Part shown: piece after piece, positions 15,458 to 22,260 of the stretch
Numbering within the stretch: position 1 is the stretch's first letter
How the letters are laid out: the number at the start of each line of letters is the position of its first letter
Assembly: GCA_964439135.1 (NCBI GenBank)
Contig: CAYTNN010000057.1
Span: 1 to 22,260 of the forward strand
Length of the DNA: 22,260 nt
Source of the DNA: JAFGPJ01 sp964439135
GTDB lineage: Bacteria > Planctomycetota > Phycisphaerae > Sedimentisphaerales > Anaerobacaceae
Direction of reading: 5' to 3'
The notes under the pieces: generated by a model
What the model saw: the letters and a program-made list of their open reading frames with translations, nothing else
What the model was told of the DNA's origin: nothing
Database searches by the model: none
Program-made: the position numbers and the translations under genes

Positions 15458-17686
15458 TTATTCAGCAGCCTGTATCGACTGGTACAGCCGAATATCATCA
15501 AAGAACATTTTCCCTGCTCCACCCGGTGTCGTCAGGCTACCTCTTGTCCCCAGGCCAATCATGATCTTGTCAACGTCGGCCAGATCAATGCCCTTCTCGG
15601 CAAAGGTCTGCAGCGGGATGACCCACTTCGTCCAGGCCCCGATCTGGGCCGCAGCCGGATTGTCGTATACTACCACCACAGGCGTACCTGTTTTGTTGGC
15701 TACCGCAACATACAGCGAATCGGCGGAATTGTCCGAACCGCCACGGAACCACAATGACAATTTATTAACGCCTTCATCTGTCCAGTTACGCGCTTCGCTT
15801 AATGTCATTTCAACTTCCGAATACATCGCATAGCCCTGCTTATTGTTGTCGTACAGCACCGGCATGGATTTACCGCCGCCATGAACGATTTTTTCTTCAC
15901 AATAAGAAGCTGTCGTCTCGTCACCTACGGCCGAACCCGTACCGTTACCGGCAGAGTAAGGTGGATTCTCCAGCGTACCGAAGCCCAGCCCATCAAGCCA
16001 CGCATACCAGATCTGGTTATCTCCTGTGTTGTAATCTTCAAAATCATCTATCGTAATGAAATCAGCCGTCGTAAAGCTCCAGACAGGCCCTTTCAAAGAA
16101 TTACCGAGACTATCGACTTCATCCACACGCCAGTAGTATGTTGCATACCAGGAGAGTTTTCCGGGATCATAGCTCTCGGCACCAAGCGCCTTGGGGCCTT
16201 TGTATTCCGGCGAATTCTTATCGGCATTGCGTACGGCGTCTTTATCTTTGCCGAAATACACCTCGTGCGAAGCGGCACTATCGGCCGCAGTCCAGCTAAG
16301 AATCGCCGTCATCTTCACATCCGTAGCTCCGTTAGCCGGCACCGGGCTGCCCACAGCGCCTGGAGTTGTAAAGCTCCAGATATCGCCTTTATACGTATTG
16401 AAAGCGTCGAATTCATCGACCCTCCAGTGATAAACCTTACCTGATTCAAGAGATTCGGGGCTATAGGTCGTAAGCCCCTGTGTGGCTCCTCCTTCGGCAT
16501 TGTTAACCTGGTCAAAATCATCACCAAGATATACGGTATGCAGCTTGGCGCCGAATCCCGACGTCCAGCCAAAGACCATATTCGGATCGACGAACTCGGC
16601 ACCATCGGCAGGAATGGGATTATAGGCTGTCTTGGGCGGAACCATAAAGCTCCAGATATCCCCCTTCCAGGGACTGTTCGGATCAGCTTCGTTGACCTCG
16701 TCGATTCGCCAATAGTATGTTGTTCCCGGGACCAGACCGTCGGGGTAGGCATATCCCGGAAAACCGGCAATATAAAAAGTCATAGTCAGAGCCTGGTTAC
16801 CCCGGAACGTATCGGCAGTGCCGTTGTCAACATCCTCGAAATTGTCCCCTAAATAGACATCGTGTGAGACGGCAAAATCGCCGGGCGACCAGCCAAGTGT
16901 CACCCATGTATCCGGATAGTAGGCGCCATCTTCCGGACTGGGACTAAGGGCTTTGGCGTATGCTTCACCCTGCATAGCCTTAAAAATCTCGTCTTCTGAC
17001 AGCGCCCGCTTGAACAAGAAGAACATGTCCATCAGTCCCGTGAAAGGTCTTGCGTTGTCGATATTATATCCCACGCGAGCGCCTGAATCCCAGTCTCCGG
17101 CGATCTCCAAAGCACTTGATACAACTTGTTCGCTAACCAGCTCACCATCGATGTATAGAGCGGCTCTGCCTGAGGCCTGGTCGTATACGCCGCAGTAGTG
17201 CTGCCATTCATCCCATGTTACAACACCTGCACGTATATCCATAATTCCTGCACCACCGGCACCCCGGAGCAGCCATCGAAAATCGCCTCCGCTCTTGAGT
17301 TCGGGATGAACGAGCCAGGTCGAATCGGATGCTCTGGCATTGAATATAGCATGATCTCCGCCTGTGTTCTCGCATTTTACCCAGGCGGAAAGTGTGATAC
17401 CGGTAGTCGGAATATGCTCCGGAGGTATACTGGGCCCATCCAGATCAAGGTAACTGCCGGTTGCGAATTTGGCGGCCCCGTTCCGTTTGCCGTCGGGATC
17501 AGCCGTGATATCGCCATTAACTACGCCATCGTGGCCGTTCCCGGACTGGTCGGCAACTATATCGCCGACTTCGTCAAATGAAAAGTATATGACCAGGTCA
17601 GGGTCGGCAAGAAGGTCGGCAAAGGCGTTGGTACTCAGGACAAATACCAAAAGAAAAGAAACCGGATAAAACAATTTTCTAAACAT
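15458..17686 (-). CDS. Secreted LamG and fibronectin type III-like repeat protein
   Basis: This 742-residue protein has a signal peptide (1-23, cleavage after AFA). A concanavalin-A-like LamG domain follows at about 30-230, with the typical opening VIYFSFDEVGDIVADQSGNG and ITLSAWVKC. Three fibronectin-like modules lie at about 248-350, 352-442 and 447-541; each has a P.DGA or P.NGA start, a VYLG/VYFG strand, YYWR/YHWRVDE and a WSF.TP end. The C-terminus (543-736, TIDDFEDY to MFFDDIRLY) looks like a jelly-roll carbohydrate-binding module. No sortase or PEP-CTERM sorting tail is visible. The family is abundant in Phycisphaerae and probably binds glycans at the cell surface. An AAGGAGG site lies 6 bp before the ATG. 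Partner substrate unknown. Confidence 0.88.
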   Translation of the reverse strand: MFRKLFYPVSFLLVFVLSTNAFADLLADPDLVIYFSFDEVGDIVADQSGNGHDGVVNGDITADPDGKRNGAAKFATGSYLDLDGPSIPPEHIPTTGITLSAWVKCENTGGDHAIFNARASDSTWLVHPELKSGGDFRWLLRGAGGAGIMDIRAGVVTWDEWQHYCGVYDQASGRAALYIDGELVSEQVVSSALEIAGDWDSGARVGYNIDNARPFTGLMDMFFLFKRALSEDEIFKAMQGEAYAKALSPSPEDGAYYPDTWVTLGWSPGDFAVSHDVYLGDNFEDVDNGTADTFRGNQALTMTFYIAGFPGYAYPDGLVPGTTYYWRIDEVNEADPNSPWKGDIWSFMVPPKTAYNPIPADGAEFVDPNMVFGWTSGFGAKLHTVYLGDDFDQVNNAEGGATQGLTTYSPESLESGKVYHWRVDEFDAFNTYKGDIWSFTTPGAVGSPVPANGATDVKMTAILSWTAADSAASHEVYFGKDKDAVRNADKNSPEYKGPKALGAESYDPGKLSWYATYYWRVDEVDSLGNSLKGPVWSFTTADFITIDDFEDYNTGDNQIWYAWLDGLGFGTLENPPYSAGNGTGSAVGDETTASYCEEKIVHGGGKSMPVLYDNNKQGYAMYSEVEMTLSEARNWTDEGVNKLSLWFRGGSDNSADSLYVAVANKTGTPVVVVYDNPAAAQIGAWTKWVIPLQTFAEKGIDLADVDKIMIGLGTRGSLTTPGGAGKMFFDDIRLYQSIQAAE

Positions 17687-17697
17687 AATGATCCTCC

Positions 17698-17751
17698 TTA
17701 TTGAAAGTTGAGATAATAAAACGACGGATAATTATTTGACGTTTGCTGCAT
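17698..17751 (-). promoter_or_regulatory. Possible 17-codon leader ORF overlapping the LamG ribosome-binding site
   Basis: On the minus strand an ATG at 17751, preceded by GAGG with 5-bp spacing, opens a 17-codon frame whose TAA (17700-17698) overlaps the AAGGAGG of the LamG gene. A ribosome terminating here would sit on the downstream initiation site, so translational coupling is possible. Upstream at 17800-17789 is a second, orphan GGAAGGAGGTGG followed only by the three-codon frame ATG-TCC-TGA at 17775. Confidence 0.35.
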
Positions 17752-17985
17752 TTTATCCTCACTTGCTCAGGACATCTTTGACTTGAGACCACCTCCTTCC
17801 TTTTAAGGCCGGCAGTTTATTTTAAAGGCAAAACCTTATCTCCAAAGCATACAGCTTCAGTTACCTCATTTGTACTCTGCTGTTCTGCGTCTGTATAAAA
17901 ATACAAAAGACTACAGGGTATTGCCTGTCGGAAAGCTAAAATGCCTCAGATAGAAATCTGTACGGGCACATGCTTCCCTAACCTT

Positions 17986-18013
17986 AGTATATATATCTGC
18001 CATCACAGGTCAA
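17986..18013 (-). promoter_or_regulatory. Candidate promoter for the LamG gene
   Basis: On the minus strand TTGACC (18013-18008) and TATACT (17991-17986) are spaced by 16 bp, with five of six consensus bases each. The predicted leader is about 290 nt. The -35 overlaps the left arm of an inverted repeat at 18004-18012. Confidence 0.45.
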
Positions 18014-18081
18014 GAAAATTTCTTGTAAAATTGCCCCCGGATTTCCCTTCTCTCATTTTTTTTCTTGCAATCTGACCTGTG
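18004..18081. repeat. Long-range inverted repeat in the divergent LamG/GH172 spacer
   Basis: CACAGGTCA (18004-18012) and TGACCTGTG (18073-18081) are perfect 9-bp complements 60 bp apart. Just inside them AAGAAA and TTTCTT can add six pairs, leaving one bulged GCAATC. This could be a pair of operator half-sites or a foldable leader. The rest of the 474-bp spacer (17687-18160) holds the candidate LamG promoter and leader ORF; no other gene is seen. Confidence 0.6.
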
Positions 18082-18160
18082 GACAGCAATATTTGGTAGC
18101 AGATTGAAAGTAAGAATCCATAAAACGCAATAAGGTTAAACAATCAGGAAAGGACAGATT

Positions 18161-19186
18161 ATGAAACTTACAGCAAAATTCCCGGCACAATCCGGAGCGG
18201 CAAATACGAAGAAAAAGCTTGGCATTTGGATGCTTTGCATCTTCTTGTTTATCGCTTTATCATCGACCGGGTTATACGGGCAAAATCCGGATTTTGACGG
18301 CCTGAGCATGAGCATGGCAACTCTGCCCCGCTTATCGAATGCCAAAACTCGCTCTGTTAGTCCGGAGAATTTCACAGGTGAAAAAGGCAAGGGAGGCATG
18401 GCAACCGAAGGCACCGGCGCAAGGGCGGCCCGCGAGCTGGGTCAAAAATGGAAGGTCTCTCCATCAGTCAGAATCGAAGCCGGCCAGACATTTGTCATGG
18501 CCGACATCAAAGGTTCCGGGGCGATCCAGCACATCTGGATGACTCCGACGGGGAACAACCGTTTCAATATCCTGCGAATCTACTGGGACGGCGAGAAGAC
18601 GCCCTCGGTCGAATGTCCCGCGGGCGATTTCTTCGCGTGCGGTCTCGGACAATATACGAAAGTGACATCCCTGGCCGTTTGCGTGAATCCCGGCAGCGGA
18701 TTCAACTGCTATTGGCTCATGCCGTTTCGAAAAGGCTACAGGATTACGATGACCAATATCGATGAAAAGGCGATGGTCCTGTATTATCAGATCGATTACA
18801 CGTTGACTGAGATTCCTGCAGACATGGGCTACCTGCATGCGCAATTCAGGCGTGTCAACCCTGTCCCGGATAAACAGGATTATACGATTCTCGACGGTGT
18901 GCGCGGACAGGGACAATACGTCGGAACCTATATGACATGGGGTTCGAACAGCCCGGGCTGGTGGGGTGAAGGCGAGATTAAGTTCTTCATGGATGGCGAT
19001 AAGGAATTCCCGACGATATGCGGCACCGGAACCGAGGATTATTTCTGCGGCTCGTATGGTTTTCAAAAACCGGGAACGAGTGAGTATCAGGAATTTGTCA
19101 CGCCCTATGCCGGTATGCCCCAGGTGATCAACTCGAAAGAACAGCCGCGTTTCAGTCTATACCGCTGGCATATTATGGATCCCATA
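18161..19186 (+). CDS. GH172-like glycoside hydrolase (DUF2961), 3' end lost in the gap
   Basis: The visible 342 residues start with a basic stretch and a hydrophobic export signal (about 20-40, ending near GLYGQ). They continue into the DUF2961 beta-sandwich. Characteristic motifs are GSGAIQHIWMT (118-128), LRIYWDGEKTPSVECPAGDFF (138-158), GWWGEGEIKFFMDGD (266-280) and CGTGTEDYF (287-295). The Glu residues of GEGE and TED are the likely catalytic pair. Characterised members of this family (GH172) act on D-fructofuranose or D-arabinofuranose. A GGAAAGGA ribosome-binding site precedes the ATG. The frame runs into 100 N at 19187, and the usual last 50 or more residues are missing. Start chosen at the first ATG after that site. 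Confidence 0.88.
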
Positions 19187-19286
19187 NNNNNNNNNNNNNN
19201 NNNNNNNNNNNNNNNNNNNNNNNNNNNNNNNNNNNNNNNNNNNNNNNNNNNNNNNNNNNNNNNNNNNNNNNNNNNNNNNNNNNNNN
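19187..19286. other. Assembly gap (100 N)
   Basis: Exactly 100 unknown bases join two contigs; this length is a usual placeholder and the true distance is unknown. The gap removes the end of the GH172 gene and the start of the sulfatase gene. At least a few hundred bases must be missing to hold both ends plus a signal peptide. Confidence 0.97.
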
Positions 19287-20606
19287 TATAATTGCGCCAA
19301 ATGCAGCCCCACGCGAGCAACTCTTCTGACCGGCCAGTACGACCAAGCCGTGGGGCAAAAAAACATGGAACACGGCGTTACTTTCGCCGAGGTCCTCCGC
19401 CCCGCAGGCTACCGCACAATCATCTCCGGCAAATGGCATCAACAACCCCTGCCCACAACCCGCGGATTCGACAGGTACTATGGTCTTGCGGACGGATGCT
19501 GCAATTACTGGAATCCCGGCATCAAAGCCAGGCCCGGAGAGCCAAAGCCGGGCCGAAAGATTGCCGGGCCACGCCGTTGGGCCATCGAAGGCAAAGCGAT
19601 TATGGGATACACCCCCGAAGACAAAAACTTCTATACGACCGATGCCTTCGCCGATTATGCCATTGCTCGGCTCGAAGAATATAAGAGTGAGACCAAACCG
19701 TTCCTGTTGTATCTGCCTCAGACGGCGCCGCATTATCCGCTGCACGCCTGGCCCGAGGATATCGCTCGTTATCGGGGCAAATACAAAACAGGCTGGGACA
19801 AGCTTCGCCGGCAGCGCTATAAGCGACAGATAGAAATGGGTATGTTCGATCCCAAATATGAGATGTCCCCGCGCGATGAGCGTGTCCCGAGCTGGGATTC
19901 GCTCAGTAACTCGGAGAAGGACCAGTTCGATCTGAAAATGGCGGTTTACGCCGCGATGGTCGACCGCATGGACCAGGTGATAGGCAGGGTCTTTGGCAAG
20001 ATAAAAGAAATCGGCAAATGGAAGAACACGCTTATCCTGTTTCTCGCCGACAACGGCGGCTGTCCCGAAACACCCGATACGACACCAGACATTCCACCGG
20101 GGCCTGTTGAAAGCTATCGCCCGATTGGTCCTGAGTGGGCCAATGCCAGCAATACGCCGTACAGAAAATATAAATCAACGGACTACGAGGGAGGCAACTG
20201 CACTCCTTTCATAGCTTATTGGCCCGGCGTAATCAAACCGGGCACTATAACCGGCCAGGTGGGGCACATAATTGATATCATGCCAACGTTTATGGAAGTA
20301 GCCGGCGCTGAATATCCCGCCCGAATCGACAACAGAAAACTCAAAACTCTCGCCGGTAAATCATTGCTCCCGATATTCCAGGGAAAACAAAGAGCGCCGC
20401 ACGATGTACTGTACTGGCAGTTTGGAAAGGCCAAAGCCGTTCGGACCGGCGATTGGAAACTCGTCCGGTTAGGCAACGCCGACTGGGAACTCTATGATCT
20501 TGAGAAGGACCGGACGGAATTGAATAACTTAGCTTCACAGAATCCACAGAAAGTAAAACAAATGACCGAATTGTGGGAAGACTGGTGGAAAAAGTGCCGG
20601 AAATAA
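19287..20606 (+). CDS. Type I (formylglycine) sulfatase, 5' end lost in the gap
   Basis: The readable frame starts directly after the gap and gives 439 residues to a TAA. It opens NCAKCSPTRATLLTG. The CSPTR motif places the formylglycine-modified cysteine at fragment residue 6, so the active site is intact. SGKWH and LADNGG supply further conserved sulfatase residues (active-site Lys/His and metal-binding Asp/Asn). FTPFIAYWPG-like text (CTPFIAYWPGVI) and IDIMPTFMEVAG are typical of arylsulfatase A-like members. The missing N-terminus should hold the signal peptide and the paired Asp metal ligands. An anaerobic-type or FGE maturase would be needed and is not in the window. Substrate is likely a sulfated polysaccharide. 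An internal ATG at 19350 is not the true start. Confidence 0.92.
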   Translation, partial: YNCAKCSPTRATLLTGQYDQAVGQKNMEHGVTFAEVLRPAGYRTIISGKWHQQPLPTTRGFDRYYGLADGCCNYWNPGIKARPGEPKPGRKIAGPRRWAIEGKAIMGYTPEDKNFYTTDAFADYAIARLEEYKSETKPFLLYLPQTAPHYPLHAWPEDIARYRGKYKTGWDKLRRQRYKRQIEMGMFDPKYEMSPRDERVPSWDSLSNSEKDQFDLKMAVYAAMVDRMDQVIGRVFGKIKEIGKWKNTLILFLADNGGCPETPDTTPDIPPGPVESYRPIGPEWANASNTPYRKYKSTDYEGGNCTPFIAYWPGVIKPGTITGQVGHIIDIMPTFMEVAGAEYPARIDNRKLKTLAGKSLLPIFQGKQRAPHDVLYWQFGKAKAVRTGDWKLVRLGNADWELYDLEKDRTELNNLASQNPQKVKQMTELWEDWWKKCRK

Positions 20607-20631
20607 AGTTGCAGCAATCTACAGGATTCAG

Positions 20632-20649
20632 TGTTCTCGCTGGAGAACA
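20632..20649 (+). terminator. Perfect hairpin after the sulfatase
   Basis: TGTTCTC (20632-20638), a GCTG loop and GAGAACA (20643-20649) form a 7-bp perfect stem, starting 26 bp past the sulfatase stop. No U-tract follows, so termination would need Rho or the hairpin serves as an operator for the next gene. Confidence 0.35.
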
Positions 20650-20652
20650 AGC

Positions 20653-20680
20653 TTGATGTTATTGCCTAAAGTGATAGTAT
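20653..20680 (+). promoter_or_regulatory. Weak candidate promoter for the DUF1080 gene
   Basis: TTGATG (20653-20658) and TAGTAT (20675-20680) are spaced by 16 bp, and match consensus at four of six positions each. They lie directly after the hairpin. Without expression data, read-through from the sulfatase is equally possible. Confidence 0.3.
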
Positions 20681-20728
20681 CGTGCCGTCGTTGAAACATT
20701 AACAACAATCGAATAAGGAGTAAGTAAA

Positions 20729-21715
20729 ATGAAAGTACACAGACACATCGGATGTTTTGTCGCTATAGTTGCATTTCTGGCATTTACCTCGGCCGTATGG
20801 GCGAATTCTTATATGGGCGAATACAAGGGGACGTATCATCCGGACGGCATGACAACGATGCAGGCATCTGCACAAGTAATAGCAGAGGGCGACGATGTGT
20901 ATTACCGCATCGTGATCAAAGCGACACCAAATGAGGAAAACCAGGATGGGGCGAATATCGAGATTCACGGCAACAGGGAGGGTTCGACCGTGCACATCGG
21001 CGACAGATCGGGTGGAAAGCACTGGTCCGGACAGATTCAAAACGGGCATCTATCTGTTCAATCCGAGTATGGCCAGCACATCGAGATGGACAAGTTCGTG
21101 CGGAAGTCACCGAAGGAAGGTTTGAAGCCGCCCCAGGGAGCAATCGTACTGCTGCCTTTCAAGGACGGCGTTAAGCCGGACATGAGTGCGTGGACGAATT
21201 CCGAATGGAAAAGGCTCGACAACGGAGCGATGCAGGTGAACAAGGGTAGTAACAATACGAAAGAGCAGTTCGGCGATATCGAGAATTTTCACTTGGAATT
21301 CAAACTGCCGCTGGAGCCGAACAACCGCGGGCAGGGACGCGCCAACAGCGGAGTGTACTTCGCCGGCCAGTTCGAAGTGCAGGTGCTGGATTCATTCGGC
21401 CTGGTGCATACTTCCGGCGACTGCGCGGGTCTGTATAATATTGCACGGGCCAGAGTCAATGCGTGCCTGCCACCTGATACGTGGCAGACTTACGACGTCA
21501 AATTCCGCACTCCGAGACTTAATGCCGACGGCAGTATCAAAGAGAATGCGCGTATCACCGTCTATCAGAACGGTATCAAAGTACAGGACAATGTTGAGAT
21601 TCCGTATTCCGGGAATAGGTGGAAGGGAAAGAGCGAAGCTACCGGACCGATCAGCCTGCAGGATCATAGTCACCCGATTCAATATCGTAATATCTGGCTT
21701 GTCAAAGGCAAGTAA
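20729..21715 (+). CDS. Secreted DUF1080 (3-keto-disaccharide hydrolase-like) protein
   Basis: This 328-residue protein has a signal peptide (1-25, cleavage after AVWA). A ~105-residue N-terminal beta region (26-130, YMGEYKGTYHPDG onward) is one I cannot assign. The C-terminal DUF1080 domain at about 137-326 is a concanavalin-A-like jelly roll, with RANSGVYFAGQFEVQVLDSF (about 214-233), DTWQTYDVKFRTPR and GPISLQDHSHPIQYRNIW as its hallmarks. Family members bind or cleave 3-keto-glycosides; others are lectin-like. AAGGAG lies 10 bp before the ATG. It stands after the sulfatase and ends 26 bp from a convergent beta-helix gene. A role in glycan use is inferred from context. Confidence 0.9.
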   Translation: MKVHRHIGCFVAIVAFLAFTSAVWANSYMGEYKGTYHPDGMTTMQASAQVIAEGDDVYYRIVIKATPNEENQDGANIEIHGNREGSTVHIGDRSGGKHWSGQIQNGHLSVQSEYGQHIEMDKFVRKSPKEGLKPPQGAIVLLPFKDGVKPDMSAWTNSEWKRLDNGAMQVNKGSNNTKEQFGDIENFHLEFKLPLEPNNRGQGRANSGVYFAGQFEVQVLDSFGLVHTSGDCAGLYNIARARVNACLPPDTWQTYDVKFRTPRLNADGSIKENARITVYQNGIKVQDNVEIPYSGNRWKGKSEATGPISLQDHSHPIQYRNIWLVKGK

Positions 21716-21741
21716 TCGATAAGGAACACCGATTCGTAATA

Positions 21742-22260
21742 CTAAGGGTGAACGTTCCCCGATACAGATGCGACACTCTCAGGAATCCGTGGTGCCGTAG
21801 CCAGCAGGTTATTGACAATCATATTGCCCCTGCCGCCAATAACTTTGAGCGAAGCCGACTCGGCATCCGGGCGATTGTCACTGATTAGGCAGCCGGAGAT
21901 TCTACTGTCGGCTACGTCTTTTAGCAGCAGGCCGACGTTGTCACAATCGAGAATCGTGCAGTTGGTGATGTTCATCCGTTTACAGTTTTCAATCATCAAC
22001 CCGGCCGGGGCCCGCCATACGTTGGTAATATGCAGACCCGAAAGCGTACAATCGGCGCTGTTGCGCACGAGCAGGCTGTTTCGTGCATCGAGGCTGTTGC
22101 CGTAATCGTAGCGAGGATTCCGGTCGAAGTTATTGGCGCCGACAATGATATTCGAACAATCTTCAATCAGAAGGTTGTGAGTGTAGCCCATCCAGAAAGT
22201 GTTGCCGGCAAGGATAACGCCCCGGCAGTCTTTTAAATGAACGTTGACCTTGACGTCACT
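21742..22260 (-). CDS. Right-handed parallel beta-helix protein, N-terminus beyond the window
   Basis: The frame is open to the right edge and gives the last 172 residues before a TAA at 21744-21742. Short repeated rungs of about 21-24 residues run through it, with the pattern LLIEDCSNIIVGAN, LMIENCKRMNITNCTI, DCDNVGLLLKDVADSRISGC and NRPDAESASLKVIGG. The IxNC/IxGC ladders of Asn, Asp and Cys at rung turns are typical of pectate-lyase-like and NosD-like folds. No catalytic residues can be assigned from the fragment. An internal Met at 22191 is not the start. Probably a secreted polysaccharide lyase, hydrolase or adhesin; the first part must be read from the next contig region. Confidence 0.85.
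   Translation of the reverse strand, partial: SDVKVNVHLKDCRGVILAGNTFWMGYTHNLLIEDCSNIIVGANNFDRNPRYDYGNSLDARNSLLVRNSADCTLSGLHITNVWRAPAGLMIENCKRMNITNCTILDCDNVGLLLKDVADSRISGCLISDNRPDAESASLKVIGGRGNMIVNNLLATAPRIPESVASVSGNVHP

Noticed and set aside
21714..21734. Terminator between the convergent DUF1080 and beta-helix genes
   Set aside because: Only a 5-bp AATCG/CGATT stem with no T-run is visible in the 26-bp spacer.

Overview
The window looks like a fragment of a Planctomycetota genome, most likely class Phycisphaerae (Sedimentisphaerales-like). This is an inference from gene content: a pseudopilin with a short N-terminal methylation motif, a secreted LamG plus fibronectin-like protein, a GH172/DUF2961 enzyme, a type I sulfatase, a DUF1080 protein and a right-handed beta-helix protein all lie close together, as is common in these polysaccharide-degrading bacteria. 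The run of exactly 100 N at 19187-19286 marks a scaffold join, so this is a draft assembly, possibly a metagenome bin.

Left part (1-7900), envelope or glycan modification. Bases 1-528 hold no gene but a family of degenerate ACAAAGCCAA repeats. A plus-strand cassette follows: a NodU/CmcH-type carbamoyltransferase, an SxtJ-like membrane protein and a DUF5989 membrane peptide. It runs tail-to-tail into a minus-strand operon that reads UbiA-family polyprenyl-phosphate phosphoribosyltransferase, RluB-type pseudouridine synthase, then a large membrane-anchored SGNH/TPR protein. A HAD phosphatase is divergent from the UbiA gene. Together they suggest synthesis and O-carbamoylation or acylation of a lipid-linked exported glycan, though no glycosyltransferase is in view.

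Middle part (7950-15000), mostly housekeeping. It begins with a membrane-anchored coiled-coil protein carrying a BRCT-like domain. Next come NAD(P)H-hydrate epimerase (nnrE) and, divergently, the nucleotidase surE; their predicted promoters abut on a 12-bp palindrome. The threonine-to-glycine pair tdh-kbl follows, then a pseudopilin gene with a near-consensus promoter and a small two-TM protein of unknown function.

Right part (15370-22260), secreted carbohydrate-active proteins. A LamG/fibronectin-like surface protein on the minus strand has a clear Rho-independent terminator and an unusually long leader. Divergent from it are a GH172/DUF2961 hydrolase cut at its 3' end by the gap, a sulfatase cut at its 5' end by the gap (but with its CSPTR formylglycine motif just preserved), and a DUF1080 lectin/hydrolase-like protein. 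A convergent beta-helix protein runs off the right edge. No tRNA, rRNA, CRISPR array, transposase or integrase was seen. The most notable items are the carbamoyltransferase/SxtJ/DUF5989/SGNH-TPR group beside the UbiA-HAD pair, the apparently extracytoplasmic BRCT-like domain, and the back-to-back nnrE/surE promoters.
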